Shown: piece after piece, positions 12,162-24,347 of the stretch | Position numbering within the stretch: the first letter of the stretch is position 1 | Layout: each line of letters opens with the position of its first letter | Assembly: GCA_902729315.2 (NCBI GenBank) | Contig: LR746270.1 | Coordinates: 4,342,221-4,406,220 of the forward strand | Direction of reading: 5' to 3' | Length of the DNA stretch: 64,000 nt | Source: Spirodela intermedia | Lineage: Eukaryota > Streptophyta > Magnoliopsida > Alismatales > Araceae | The notes under the pieces: model-generated | What the model saw: only the letters and a program-made list of their open reading frames with translations | The model's database searches: none | Told to the model about the DNA's origin: nothing | Translations under genes and position numbers: made by a program

Positions 12162-12881
12162 CTACTGCTTTGGGCATGGCTTGATGGAGTAGCAGCAATG
12201 GAAAACGGTGCTGCAGCACTTGCCCTAGATGAAACCTTTTCGTCCTATGGATTATTGAACAGTCCGAAAGGCTCCTGTAGTGCCACCTGAACCTATAGCT
12301 CAGCGAACTACAGCCTCATCTTACCTGGGATGCCTCCACTTTTTGCCAAACGTCCTAAGAAGCACCTACATACATAGAAAGATTAGTGAGATGGCATAGT
12401 ATAAGGAAGCTACATAAGGGTTCAACAGAAAAAGTACAGGCTCAATAATTCTTCATAAATATATAAATGGAAACCTAATAATGATGGATAAGAGAGTGGA
12501 GATTATAATCCTTCTAAAGAATAGCATCATCCCATTCGAAACTGAGTTATTCATGTTTAGTTCTCTCAACGTGTGTTAGAATAGTTTCTCATGTCACAAT
12601 CGTAGACGAATGAGTGTGGTGCTTCGTGATTCTTCTATGTTCCATCTTGTTAACAACATAAATCAGATAAAAATAGTTGAGGCCTAGATATTGGAGCTTT
12701 GATATAAAGAAAACAATTAAATTGTTCAACTCGAAATCACATTTTATCTCTCGCTCAATGCACACAGGTCATCAGTTGAGTGTGGTCTGTGTGGATAGAC
12801 AAGTGGAGTACCGGCGGTAGCAAATAGCAGAAGGAGCATGACAATCAGGAGGATGGTGGGGAGTACATGGATGGGAGACAT
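12162..12881 (-). pseudogene. Decayed defensin-like gene (left-arm copy)
   Basis: Exon 1 (12881-12812, 70 nt) has an ATG and an intact signal peptide beginning MSPIHVLPTILL, followed by a GTACTC donor. Exon 2 (12365-12162) has a good GTAG acceptor. In frame it hits TAG at the fourth codon and a TGA before the first cysteine, several cysteine codons are changed (for example to TAT, TAC and CAT), and the frame is shifted before the last cysteines. The upstream region is cut at 12940 by an LTR fragment, so the original promoter is gone. Its partner is 28076-28795 (+). Confidence 0.85.
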
Positions 12882-12939
12882 GGGTGAAGCAGGCAAGGAA
12901 GAATGAGAGTGACAAGGGGAGGAAGCTGGCTAGGTCACA

Positions 12940-13372
12940 TGTTGGCGATGTTAGTCCATCCCCACTGACCCGTTCGAGGGTTGTGCAGGGAGTGGGTACG
13001 TGAAATAGGGGTTGTTAAAGCCACTATCTCCTAGATATTTGGGCCTGTCCTCATAGATCGTTAATGAACACTTTTTTTTGGGGTAGTTATCTTCTCCCAT
13101 TTCTTGCATAAGTAGGGCATTTGTTTCCATTGTTTGGAATGAGCAAAGAACTTCTTTTCTTCTTGGGATCTCTCTTTTCTCTTGGATCTCTTGTCTCTCC
13201 ATCAAATCTCCTCCCTTTCTTGGCCTCTCTTGTTTCTTCTATTGTAGGTGAAGCTCTTATAGAAGAGAGCAAATAGTCTATTATTCGTCCAATAGTGTGT
13301 TGGTCATTTCAAGGGCATTCAAATGCGGATTAAAGGCATCTTGGTGGAAGGCTTGTTCGCATTTAGTGTCAT
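12940..13372 (+). mobile_element. Truncated LTR fragment, same family as the 11.2-kb solo LTR
   Basis: This starts TGTTGG and follows the same order of motifs as 11196-11803: CCCCATTGACC-like, GGTTGTGCAGGGAG, the TTATCTTCTC stretch, and GTGAAGCTCTTATAGAAGAGA. It stops at about 13372, where a copy of the defensin intron begins. It therefore separates the promoter side of the 12.8-kb pseudogene from the truncated intron of the 13.6-kb orphan exon. Confidence 0.65.
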
Positions 13373-13603
13373 GCCATCATACGAACTTTTATGAAACCCA
13401 TTGGCACGGATTGCAATGTTATTAACATTATGCTTTTTTGCGGATAATTAATTACATGTTAAACGATCAATTCACAATAAAGAAGAACTGTGTACGCACA
13501 TATTTAATTTAGTTCAATTACTAAAGATTATTCTGATATGCTAAAACCCTAGATATATGAAATTACTGCCAAGTGGTCCCCAATGGGTAGAGTGGAGGAT
13601 TAC

Positions 13604-13673
13604 TTATGGTAATAAGCAGCGAGATGACCATAACTAGCAGGAAGACGACAAGGAACAGCTGGACACGAGCCAT
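13604..13673 (-). pseudogene. Orphan defensin-like signal-peptide exon (cysteine exon lost)
   Basis: The exon is 70 nt with an ATG and an open frame beginning MARVQLFLVVFLLVMV. It ends at a GTAATC donor, and TATATAA lies upstream near 13752-13758. The first part of the intron (13603 down to about 13373) matches that of the 5.6-6.1 kb gene. It then stops at an LTR fragment, so the exon with the cysteines is missing. A solo LTR is also inserted upstream (13996-15612). Confidence 0.8.
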
Positions 13674-13990
13674 GCACAAAGCAAGCTTGAACAAGCTGAG
13701 GATGAGAGAGAGAAAGATGGGATGAAGAGAGGGGATGTGCTGGGGCACTTATTATATAAATAGAAGACAAATGTATTACACTTCAACACGTGCCATTTGA
13801 TCATCTTGAGGATGCCTTATAGACGGTTATATGAAAAATGTCACTTAATCTATGTCCGCATTAATGCTGATAGCAGCCATAGGGTAATAGTCAATTCACC
13901 CAGACACACCACGTCGGCACTGTAGTCATCGATGCTGGTCTAGCCAATGGGCAGCTAGAGCGCTAGTAAACAATAGAATCCGATGCATGA

Positions 13991-15617
13991 ATAAGTGATA
14001 AGTCTTCATTATCATGAGTTAATAATTAATAAATAATATAGTTTTAGCCTTAACTCATGATAAATAGACTTATATTTGTGTTAAAGTGTGAAAAGTGGTT
14101 TTTAATTGATTAATGTGAATTTTTGGCTAATTATGTGATTTTACACGAATTTATATGATTCTTATAATCTTGCTTTTGAGATAAATGAAGAAAAAGAAAT
14201 AAAAAATAAAAATAAGACAAAATGAGGGGGACCTACTGGCTAGCTAGGCCCATAAGCAGGTCGGAAGCTTAGTTGGGGAGTAGCCACAAGTAGGGGCTCG
14301 AGCGGCTTAGACTAATAGGGGACGTGTGTGCCATTCCCCTTCCACGTCACCAGTGGCCAACTGGCTGTGGGACAAGGAGTGATTGTATACACAAGAAAAA
14401 GGACTTTGCTTACAAATCTAACATTAGTATATATTCGTCCGAAAAATCAGCACACAACTAATGTGGGACTAAACCCACGTCACACCTTCCTTAGAAGAGG
14501 CGAGCAACTAGCGCGGGTTCGAGTCCTTCCAGAGTCAAAAGTCATATATTTTTATCTGATTATGGCGGCTTTCCTGTAGATGGCCGGTGAAGGATTAAGC
14601 AATGAGAATTGCTGGATCATCAGCAAAAATCTCATCAACGTGATTCGCAGAGCATTGCTACTAAAATTACAGAATGATTCGCGATAAAAGAATCATGAAT
14701 CCATCAAGTAAATCATCTCCGATTGATCGATGAACAAGCCATCGTCAGAAAGAGGACGATCCACCTGGAAACGAGTCACCACCTCTTGAGAGCATACCAA
14801 ATGCGATGAAGAGCCTCCTCTTACTACGCGGACCTAAGGATGAAGCTCCTTGACACACACCCCACCTCCATCTAGCTCTTTTTCGTCAGGGTGACAGCCA
14901 CCAAAGAGCCGCAAAGTTACCATTTTTCTGCTCCACTAGGTGACAGCCGCCGGAGATGACTCAACGACCCATTTCATTGATCTCTAGACTTCTTGAGAAG
15001 ATCTAGAAATTGACCACATCGTCTTTATCCAAGGAGAGCCTTCGAGGCCATGGACACTGCACGACGATCCTCCTAAATGCTCAGAATTCCGATGCATCAC
15101 TGATGCATCACCGTCGCGACATCGAAACTCTATTTTCTTACTTTCAACTTATTTTACGCTTCATTTAGTGACAATTTTTGTGATTTTAATTTACCAAACT
15201 ATACTTTGTTCTATTACGATTCTTCCGACTTTTACAAATCTTAATTTGATTAATTAAATCATCCATAATCACTTACGTAAAAATCACCAGGTGGAACTCT
15301 ATTTTTGCTAGGCTTGCATTCGCCGGGCACTAACGTCATCTTGACGTTCGCACCCTTATTTCCCTTTTTTGTGAATTTTAAATATATTTTCTTTTCATTT
15401 CCTTATATAAAATTTATAGAAAATCGTATTATCATATATTATATTACATCCTTGTGATTGACCTAAAAAATTATCACTATTTTTGGAAGTTTTATTGAAT
15501 TATAATTGATATATTTATTTAAAAATACTTCTAAATATCTAAAAAATCGTATTTTCTAGTTTAATAAATTTTAAATTTGCATGATTTACTATACAATGAC
15601 TAAGTCATGTCAATAAG
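13991..15617. mobile_element. Solo LTR (1617 bp) with ATAAG target-site duplication
   Basis: The element spans 13996-15612, starts TGATAAGTC and ends CATGTCA (TG...CA). It is flanked by ATAAG at 13991-13995 and 15613-15617. Removing it plus one ATAAG joins sequences that are contiguous in the left arm near 6450-6480. The length suits a Ty3-type LTR, but no internal domain is present, so the family is not certain. Fragments related to its 3' half occur at about 20.04-20.50 kb. Confidence 0.8.
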
Positions 15618-18400
15618 GCTAGCCAGTATTGACATTTTGATTAGACTCATTTAGGGTTATGTAGATCAACAAGTACTCAAAATTGAGGATGACTTTACCA
15701 TTCCCCTACATCTCAATCCATCTGTGTTTTCTATTGTCTCCTCCCCGACTTCTGCATCTATATTTTTATTCTTCGTGGCATCTAAAGTCAATGACAGTGA
15801 AAGGAAGATTGTACAAACTCGAGTTTCTAAAATACTATTGTGACTAGTCAAATTTAGAATGAGGATATCTCCACCAGCATGAACTAAACTTCTAAATTTG
15901 CTATTTTTTTTACAGTGACATATGGTTCGGCCTGAAGACATTGGGCTCCAACCAGATCCTCCTTATCCTAGGTCAGCTAGCTCGACACATCCCCAACAGG
16001 AGCCACTTTGGTAACAAAGAGGGGTTTGATTATCACTCGAGAGGGACAAGGTACATCAGGTGAGGGGCATAGGAGGATTCTTTGTGGGACGATATTTTTA
16101 TGCTGAAGGAAGAAGAACACTGGTGAATACAAGGAGAGGAGGATTCTCTGAACTATCTCATGTATCTCTACTGTTACCTCTCTTTCTCATGTGATTGCAT
16201 CAATCTTCTTCCGTGTAAGATGGGAATGACTACACTAATCTTCCACAACTCAAAGTCCTGCATAGTTATGCTCTCTTAGGCTTGATCAAATTAATTATTT
16301 ACTCTTAAGACAAGATGAAAAAGAGACAAGCACCATAGTCATTTCTGTGGAAGCCTTCCATAGTAAGCCCCATAGTATTGGTGACTATGTAAATCCAACA
16401 ATTATTTTTGTTCGTCCCATGCATGGCATCATGGGAACCAAATCAGGCAATTATCGCACTTCACAAACAGTCAACTCAATTTTTAGTAGCAAATAAGCAT
16501 CAACATTTCTCCTATGGTTCAGCCTCAAACTATCCTAGACTTTAATAGATCCTCACTTAGTTTCTATTACACATTGGTAGTAGAAATACTAAATTATAGA
16601 GTGTCAACTTGCCTCTCCACAATATTTATCACATGATATTTTCCTATACAATCACTGATCACTTACCCTTCATTTAGACTATTCACAGTGCATATCTCTA
16701 AAATAGTTGATGCTCTCCACACATACTTTTGCAGTAGCCAATTGTCATTATGACCCCTTACAACAAACAAACGAAATGAGTTGTTCAGAAAATGGCTTCT
16801 AGGAAGAAAATTTTTTGGTACAGTTCAGTCAACTATTGACTATCACAGTTAATCATGGCATGTGAATTGAGTTTCATATTTTAGAGCACAAGAATAGCCG
16901 AGAAGTGATAAATAAGTTTATGATGGTCACAACATATGGGGTAGTTTAGTCATCTGCGTTAGCATTGATTTTCATAATTTGTTGATATGAAGATATTAAA
17001 TATTTATGAGTTTAAGAGGATACAATAATTTGGGCAGCTAGAATCAAATATTATCTATCAAATAATCGTATGGAATATTTTTTATTTCAGGTTAAAACAA
17101 ACGAGAATAAGGTGTAATAGATCTTATTTTTGAGCCTGAAAAAGCTGGCCTCAGATGTTTACAAGTGTCCTTATGTTTAAGGCATTTGGCTCATGCTTTT
17201 TGCCATTTTTTTTCCTTGTAGACTGATCAATATCCTATAATGGTAACATCAAGCATCTCAAACTATGTAAGATGCATAGCACAAGTGAGGTGTAACCAAT
17301 TTAAAGCCATTGATCACCTTTTCCATGATTCTAAATTTAATAGGACCCTTAATTCATACCTTATTGCCGATAACTAAATTAGTCACATTGATATATTCAT
17401 GCTTACTTTTGTAATAATTAAGGATACACCTTTTGCATACATGCATGTATACTTGAAGAAGGCATGTAAATGTTTGGTATATAGTATCTCAATCTAGCAT
17501 ACCCTAATGATCTTCAATATTCGTTATACTTTCATACATAGAAATAGTACTACTCCTCAACCCTAGTAAAAAACAAAACGTCATACAAACTTTTGCACTG
17601 CATGATGAAGATTAAAATTTAAATATCTCCTACTTTTTCCCGTATTGGCTTACCCATATTATTTATTGTTCCATTTGTAATGAATCAATTACTATTGTAA
17701 GTGGTAGACATTACATACTTTCGTTCTCCACGTGACTAATTTTTTTTGATCATCCGAGTTATTAGTGCATCTACTACTCATATTCTGAGCGCCTTATTTA
17801 TCCATATAATTTAGAATCCATCCATGATTAATTGAGTGTCTTTCACAGGTAAATTACCTGTTACTCTAAGGAAGTCCAAGATTGAGCACAAAAAATTTAA
17901 TCTTGAAAGACGGCTGAGATATTCGTGAGGGAGGACATTGTTGAGATATGGCTCATATCTTGTTTTGGTCTGACAAGGCGGACTGTCAAAGATGCACTGG
18001 GCCATATACCAGCCCAACCAAAAAAGTGAGAGGCTCCGAAGTATTTTTTCTTTTAGCTTTTGTCGGATGAAAATGTTGTAAATTTTCATGGAATTGAAAA
18101 GTTACGGTTTTTTATCCAAGTGAGGTTGAGTTTTGTTCGGTGTGTGTTTACTCTTGGCGGCTCTGCCCTTTTTTTATCCTAGAGATGGATATCAAGTCCC
18201 AACGATGAACCCCAAAATTTAGTTTCCCCTCCATGTCAATATCTCTCTCTTTTGTCTCTGTTGATCAGCAGTATCCCTAACCCTCGCTTCCCCAAGGTCA
18301 TTTTCTCTCGGAGCTAGGTTTGCTTTCGTATTGTTTGGAGAAGGCGCAGCCATGGTATATATGGAAACACTCCGTTAATTCATAATCAATTATTTAATTT
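15618..18400. repeat. Central mosaic of flank copies and an unassigned 1.65-kb segment
   Basis: About 15618-16067 copies 6480-6915, and about 17730-18400 copies 7625-8260, both in left-arm orientation. Between them, 16068-17730 replaces the equivalent of 6918-7625. It is AT-rich, holds no sizeable open frame and resembles transposon debris. No gene was recognised. Confidence 0.55.
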
Positions 18401-18599
18401 ATCAATGTTGTTCGATATGAAATTTCTAATACATGTTACCCATACATTTAAATGCCCTTATATTTGTGTATTTTACTATAAATAATATTTAATATTACAC
18501 ACTATAAAGTATTGAGAGGGAATCAAACAGTAAATTTCAACATGGGCCAAAGAGCAATATCGTGGACAAAATCTTCCGTCATCACAAACCACTCGATAT

Positions 18600-19880
18600 G
18601 GACAAGGCTGGAACAAAACAGCTTTAAATTCCTCTGTCGTTCTTCAAAGTGTCTCCTAGCTTGATACATCACATCGTGTAGAAGCAGTGGGCTTTACCCT
18701 GAAGTGGATAGAACGTTGTTGAACTATGGTTCAAAATAAAAGTAAAAATTAAGCTTGAAAGCCATGTTAGCCGGCGATTTCATTTACATGGACAAAAATA
18801 GGTAAGGATGTGAAGGGGCAGAACAAGCTCGAAGTCCTGCCTGGCCCAGGCTAACGGGCTGGATATACCCTAGGTTTGAGTGTTGCCGGGAGCTTGAAGA
18901 TCTTAAAATGTTCTATGCCCCTAAACCCATCAGGTTGCGATACATAGAATGGTGGGGGCATCAGAAATCCCATTTAGATCAGTCCCAGTTTGGGCTGGAC
19001 TCGCGTTTCATTGAGGTTGTTAGATTTGGATACGCCTAAAGAAATGATTTTGCTTGTGACAAAGCCTTCTCTAGTGGAATCACATTGATGACGAAAAATC
19101 TGATTGATGATTCAAAATTAGTAATCATGCTATATGAGCACCGTGAAACGATTGTAATAACTACAGAATAAGCCGTTTTACTATTTTTATTTGTTCAATA
19201 TTGTCTCAATTGAAGCATAATATCGTATTCATTTAGGTAAATATGAGGATATATTTGATAATGAGTTTTCAGAAAATGAGGAATTTAGATGATGCTTTTG
19301 TAGTGGGTTTAGTGTTTTGAATCTTGTTGACTCCTTACTTTCTATGCGCAAATTTGCGTAGCATAGTAATCATCAACCTTTGAAGGTACAAAAGAACCTG
19401 AGAGGCTAATACTAAATAACCAGTGTATAAGAATGACGGAACTGTCTTGTTTGTAACCCTACAAGGAGCAGTGAAGCGTCTGAGGATTTCTTTGATCCAT
19501 TGACTAACATATATCCAACGATCGTAAATCCTGTACCTTTTTTGGTAATCCTACAAGATGTATAACTTTTACGGATGTTGACCTTTAATGGTACTCTGAA
19601 TGTTCACAAGTTATTTATACTGTTAAAGTCGTCCAGAACATGTTGATTGATGATGGAAGCCACGAAGTACAAGAGGAGCCAGAGAAAATAGTTAACCCAG
19701 AGCAGAGAGTGCCACAGCCTTCAACCACGCTGCATCTTCTGTCTCCACTGCTTCTATTTTGTTCACATTCCGTGCCCCTTATTCACTATCATCTCCTCTG
19801 CCATCCACTCTAATCTCAGTGGCCGCTGTCCTGGTGACAATGCAGCTATTTGCCACAAGCTATGCCGCCTTGAAGAAAAA
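18600..19880. repeat. Third copy of the defensin 3' flank (right-arm orientation)
   Basis: This matches about 35.99-37.44 kb directly and 3.9-5.5 kb in reverse, with more divergence and small indels. No defensin exon lies at its 5' side, so only the flank was copied or retained. Confidence 0.7.
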
Positions 19881-20039
19881 TAAAGTAATCTTGAACTAGA
19901 GTTGCAAAAGTGATCATATCAGATTTGGGTCCCAAAGATATGACCACTTTTATTTAAGATTTCATAAAATCAGTCCCAAAAGTAATCCTGATCAAATCTC
20001 CTGATAGCTATGATTCAATTAAGATTTTATTTAATAGAA

Positions 20040-21083
20040 GAATTTGTTAAATCTAAATAAATTTTAACAATTATTTCTTCATTCAATTACGATTTTTTTG
20101 ATTTTTATATATCTTAATTTGATCAATTAAATCATCTATAATTGTTCATGTAAGAATCATCATATAAAACTCTATTTCTCTTTGAATTATTTTTGTTGGA
20201 TGCTAATGTCATCTTGACATCCGTACACAAGTTTTCCTCTTTCACAAATTTTTAAATATATTTTAAATTCATAGATTAATATAAAATCATCAAAAATTAT
20301 CTTTTTTGAGAAAATTTTAAAATATTATCATATATTATCTTACATCCTTGTAACTGACTAAGAAATTTCCTAATATTTGTGGAACATTTAAAAAATATAT
20401 AATTGATTTATTTATACTAAAATATTTATAAAAAACTAAAAAATAATATTATTTTAGTTTTATATATTTTAAATTTGTGTGATTTATTATACAACTATTA
20501 TGTTGCATTAATTAGGAGGTGCCTCCCACTTCCTAAGGGTGGTGGGGATTATTCTAAGGGTTGTGCACTCTCCTTAATAATCCAAGGGCTGAGAATGGGC
20601 ACGACCAAGAGAAGAATAAAAGGTTATTTGAGGAGAGAAAATATGATTTCATTCATTGGAGGGGGGCGTCCAAGAAGGAGAAGAGGAGATCTCCACAAAC
20701 TTCACCCCTTGAGTCAATCTAATAACTCTAAGGAGGGATCCATTTTAGGGCTCCAAAATGACATATAGAAAGCATATTTCATTTATTTGGTTCGTTCATT
20801 ATGTATTACATTTTATTTTGAATGAATAATTTTTATTTTCTTATTATATTCTCTTCTTCTTGGGACCCTCTTGGTGAGGAAGAGTTTAAAGCGTAGGTAG
20901 GGATTCAGTTCTTTGATCCTTAAAGTGACACTAGGTTTATCCTAAACTAGAATTCAACCCTTTTACCCTTCCTCTGCTTTCCTTGATATATATGGATATC
21001 TTGATTTATCAAGATTGATCACATTTCTAAGAGTGAGAAAGGTAGGGCATGTTTATGATACTTTAGATCTTTCTTTTGATCCT
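20040..21083. mobile_element. LTR-derived debris
   Basis: About 20040-20500 is related to the 3' part of the 13996-15612 LTR (shared blocks around CATCTTGACATCCGTAC and ATCTTACATCCTTGTAACTG). About 20500-21083 is of unknown origin and ends exactly where a defensin exon fragment starts. No coding capacity was recognised. Confidence 0.5.
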
Positions 21084-21330
21084 TGCATCAAGCCATGCCC
21101 AAAGCAGTAGTCATCGGCAAGGGCTCTCTGGCAGCCTTCCTCAGCGCCGTTGCCGGTGTGCCTCTCTCGTTCTCTGGTGACTGGGGGGTTTTGTCTTTAG
21201 CTTGTTTCAGAACCAAATGAGTTTTGCTGTAATAAACCACCTCGGGTTGTTTTCTCGTCTTTTTCTTCATCCTCAGCTTCTTCTCCTTTTCCAGTAGCAT
21301 GTCATCAATCGTGTTTGACGAGTCCTAGGA
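21084..21330 (+). pseudogene. 3' end of a defensin-like gene, truncated at the seventh cysteine
   Basis: The sequence begins TGCATCAAGCCATGCCC, coding the last part of the cysteine core, followed by the same stop and 3' flank as the gene at 28.59-28.80 kb. It continues with the conserved AATGAGTTTTGCTGTAATAAA-type flank. Everything upstream is replaced by repeat DNA, so this is a fragment. Confidence 0.75.
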
Positions 21331-21860
21331 ATAAGACCAGCCACCAGTATTACACTAACTTCCTCAGTTGTTCTTCACAGCTTCTCGTACATTGATAAAG
21401 GACGTAAAGTGGAATCGGTGGGATCCATCCCCACCGAGGATAGATCGCCGTCGGCGTATCTACCAGCCTATACTCCACCGAAATTTTCCAATGGTAGATA
21501 ACTATAGAGTTAAATAATGACTGATTGTAGCTATGTATTTCAATCATTAAATTTATACACTTGAGAATTCAGTCCCAAATAAGGGCATAAAAGGGTAGGA
21601 TAATCCCAAAATCCTGCCCGGCTCGGCTTGTTCTCGACGAATGTCCTTTGCAGGTGGCAGCATCGTGAAAACCTTTAAAGCATACACGACTCTGAAACCC
21701 TAATGATCAGTTAAATAAACCTATTTATACAACCCTAATTCTTGTCGGTATGGTCGGGCCCGGGCTGGATGGATCACCATCAGGTTTCTAAGAGGTAGTT
21801 GGTAGTCGATAGACTTGTTGAATGATTTTCATGCTGACGATCCCACGGTTGCCAGTCTAG
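21330..21860 (+). repeat. Central copy of the right-arm flank, with empty LTR target site
   Basis: This matches 28.98-29.16 and 29.78-30.18 kb in the same orientation. Where the arms carry the 0.6-kb solo LTR, this copy reads straight through an unduplicated ATCTA (21458-21462). No gene was recognised. The stretch leads into the decayed defensin exon at 21861. Confidence 0.75.
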
Positions 21861-21972
21861 AAGCATCGTGCTCTCTGTTCACAATTCTTCAGGACGCATG
21901 GCTTCGTCGAGGGAGTGTCACCGCATCATTCGCCGTCCCTACTAATACAGCAAGCCGTGCCCAGGGCAGAAG
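21861..21972 (+). pseudogene. Relic of a defensin-like cysteine exon
   Basis: After a CAGTCTAG acceptor-like site, the sequence aligns with the second half of the defensin exon at 28.6-28.8 kb: AGGACGCATGGCTTCGTCG, a CATCATT block, and an ending of the form CAGCAAGCCGTGCCC. Most cysteine codons are lost and the frame no longer codes a core. The following 200 bases match the flank of the 9.1-kb relic. Confidence 0.6.
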
Positions 21973-22229
21973 CCATAAATCCTCATGGACCCATCGCTGC
22001 CGGTACGTGTCTACCGGTGCCGTCAACAAGTTTTCTTTCTCTACCTCACTGATGTGGGGCGAGATGCTGTGGGTAGAGTCAGGGACTCCATCTCATAAAC
22101 GCTGGTCAGCTGTAATTCCTGTTACTTTCAATAGTCCTGTCTTTGTCCTAAGCTTCAGTTGTGAGGCTCCATGAAATCTGTTTGAGATCGATGAGCTTCA
22201 ACCCCACGAGGACAGATCGTCCTCAAGTC

Positions 22230-23500
22230 GCTACCTTGATGTATACATAATATGAGAGGGTCACACGTAAAGTCAATATGAGAGGGTCAAGGTAGCTGAG
22301 GCTTTTAATTATTGAAACCTCTTACAGTGAAGAAAAACAGCTCTGTTTATTATACTATCATGTGATTTTAATAATATAAAATTTGAGGTTTCATTGACGA
22401 GTTAATTATGACGTGCTTAAAGGAAGATCCAGTTCAATTAGGCATTCTGAAGTTATGGACCATGATCAAATTGGCATTATGTGCGTGTCCTAAGCAACAA
22501 AAATTCATAGCCAGCAATTGTAACTATATTTTACAGAATAAAACTTGATAAGAGAATGTGATGTACTAAATAATTGCATTAAGAATTGTAAGTTAGATTT
22601 TATTAATGAAAACACAATAAACCAGTTATTTAGATAAAAACTATTCCCCTAAAGGTGGGCATATAGAAACTACTAAGCAAAATCTCCAAACAATCTCTCA
22701 GTTATTTATGGATATGCACTATTTTAATATATAAAAATCATGCTCAGCATTTCATCACAAAAATTAAACCTCAAGGAAATAACCCATTTATGTGAGTTGA
22801 TGTCGATAGAGGATAAGCTCATGCGCTAACAGAACATCCTAAAAAATGAGAACTCTAGTCAACTGTGGTGTGGCATACTGTAATTTGTTGCGGTGCCATC
22901 ACACAGTCATGGCAGCATGCCACCACCACAGGGTCTCCAATGGTGAGTAAACACTATAGCTAACTACTAGTTGAAAACCATTTTAGGCCCTGTCCAGAAA
23001 TGATAATAACCTACGAGAATGGCCCAATTCGCATAATCATTACATCCTTCGCCAATTGGTTGGGTAAGTATGTGAGATTGGGCTGCCTGGGCTAAAATTT
23101 GCACTAATGCAACCGGTTTTCAAAGCACATTTCCTGCCTTGTGACACGAGTCACGTTGTCGAATTGGTGTTGAATTGATGTTGAATTGTGATACAAGACA
23201 TAGCGGCACTATTCAATAGGTACGTAATAATATATCCTAATGTAGTATCTTAGCTTAGGGTTTTATCCCCTAGACCAAAAGCTTCCACAAAGTATCGGAT
23301 CTATTCACATGTTGAACGTTGGCAGTCACTTCTAGTTTAACCTTATAATTGTCTGAAACGATTGCGAAGCTCTTATTAATTAAATTATGGGGTAGTGGGG
23401 ACCATTAATGGGGGAAAGGGGATGGGGTTTGACCTGAGTGGAGAACGATGACCCTCACTGTCCTCATCCAATTTCGACCTCCGACTCTTGGTATCCATCC
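22230..23500. other. Intergenic stretch, no gene seen
   Basis: AT-rich sequence without a convincing open frame, RNA gene or complete mobile element. The end (about 23.52-23.76 kb) resembles 27.80-28.04 kb and is the promoter side of the next defensin-like gene. Confidence 0.5.
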
Positions 23501-23711
23501 ATTTGCCTAATTCCGGGCGTTGGTTGAAGATGTGAACGTGGATCTGTCGGCTTGCTGGTATAGCCCGCTCACTGGAGACCAATTCACGGGTCTATGGCAG
23601 CCCTTTCCGCGAGGACTTCGCTCAGTAAGGGCTTGACACAGCAGCGGCACTGATACCTGCAGTCCGAGACCGGAGACGCGACAGATCCTGTAATAACACC
23701 GTTCTTCTCCC

Positions 23712-23720
23712 TATATAATA
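23712..23720 (+). promoter_or_regulatory. TATA box of the 24-kb defensin-like gene
   Basis: TATATAATA lies about 115 bases before the expected start codon. The related upstream region of the 28-kb pseudogene has lost this element at the same place. Confidence 0.6.
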
Positions 23721-23826
23721 ACCCCAACCCAGCACCCTCCCTTACCCCTCCACCGGTCTTTTCTCTCTCTCTGCCGATTCTTCCCTCCTCCCATCGTCGC
23801 TTCTCGAGCTTACTTCTGTCTCTGAC

Positions 23827-24347
23827 TTGGGTTCTATCCGTCTGCTTCCCGCCGTACTCCTGGTCATGCTATGCGCGTTAAATACCACCGGTAATCACCC
23901 TACCATCCAGATCACAGTTAACCACCTCATGCGAAATTAGAAGTACCTATGAATTAATTTTTTCCAGTAAGATGATTAATCCCCTTCTCTGATCCTTGAT
24001 TATTCATATCTTGTTCATATTTTTCACAAGAAAAAACCTTTTCATGATCGCAAAAATATAACGCGATGGTGTCGTTAGACTCTGCCGATGCGCCGTTAGG
24101 CCAGCGCCATCTTCCCAAATGTTTGATCGCATAATAACCTTTTGGTACGGACATAGGTGCTGTTCGGGAGGTAGCGCCGGCAGTGAACGCGTCCTTGAGG
24201 CCCTGCGATTCGGAGAGCATCTGGTTTGAGGGGGTTTGCAGAAACGACAAGAATTGCAACACTATATGCAAGTGCGAGGGTTTCACATCAGGAGAGTGCC
24301 GCGGCATCATTCTCCCCGGCTGTCACTGCACCAAACGGTGTGCATAG
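23827..24347 (+). CDS. Plant defensin-like gene, intact cysteine core but ATG replaced by TTG
   Basis: Exon 1 (about 23827-23890) codes a hydrophobic signal segment, including the stretch LLPAVLLVMLCAL, and ends at a GTAATC donor. Exon 2 (24157-24347) follows an ATAG acceptor and stays open to TAG. The core has eight cysteines with spacings of 10, 5, 3, 9, 7, 1 and 3, the classical plant defensin pattern, plus one extra cysteine two residues after Cys4. The gamma-core is GECRGIILPGC. By alignment with the other signal exons the start codon should be at 23827-23829, but the sequence there is TTG. No in-frame ATG lies upstream before the TATA box, and the internal ATG would remove most of the signal. 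It is therefore either a gene that just lost its start or one using a non-AUG start. Intron 23891-24156. Confidence 0.75.

Larger units (their letters stand above)
1..12881. repeat. Left arm of a large inverted duplication
   Basis: Most of this arm reappears in reverse complement between about 28.1 and 38.6 kb. Anchors read by eye are: signal exon 12812-12881 with 28076-28145; decayed defensin exon about 12.2-12.37 kb with 28.59-28.80 kb; solo LTR 11196-11803 with 29158-29771; about 7.83-8.75 kb with 30.7-31.63 kb; about 6.88-7.65 kb with 33.9-34.6 kb; defensin gene 5621-6126 with 35340-35852; about 3.4-5.5 kb with 35.9-38.05 kb; about 60-420 with 38.2-38.58 kb. The arms differ by later insertions: about 420-1200, 2612-3357 and 8755-10300 in the left arm, and about 31632-33714 in the right. 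The left arm also has an extra tandem unit. The true left end may lie outside the window. Confidence 0.9.

Noticed and set aside
11196-13372. Complete LTR retrotransposon between 11.2 and 13.4 kb using the two related LTR-like segments as ends
   Set aside because: The first has its own target-site duplication, and the DNA between them is a defensin pseudogene with no reverse transcriptase or primer-binding site. The second is truncated and diverged.
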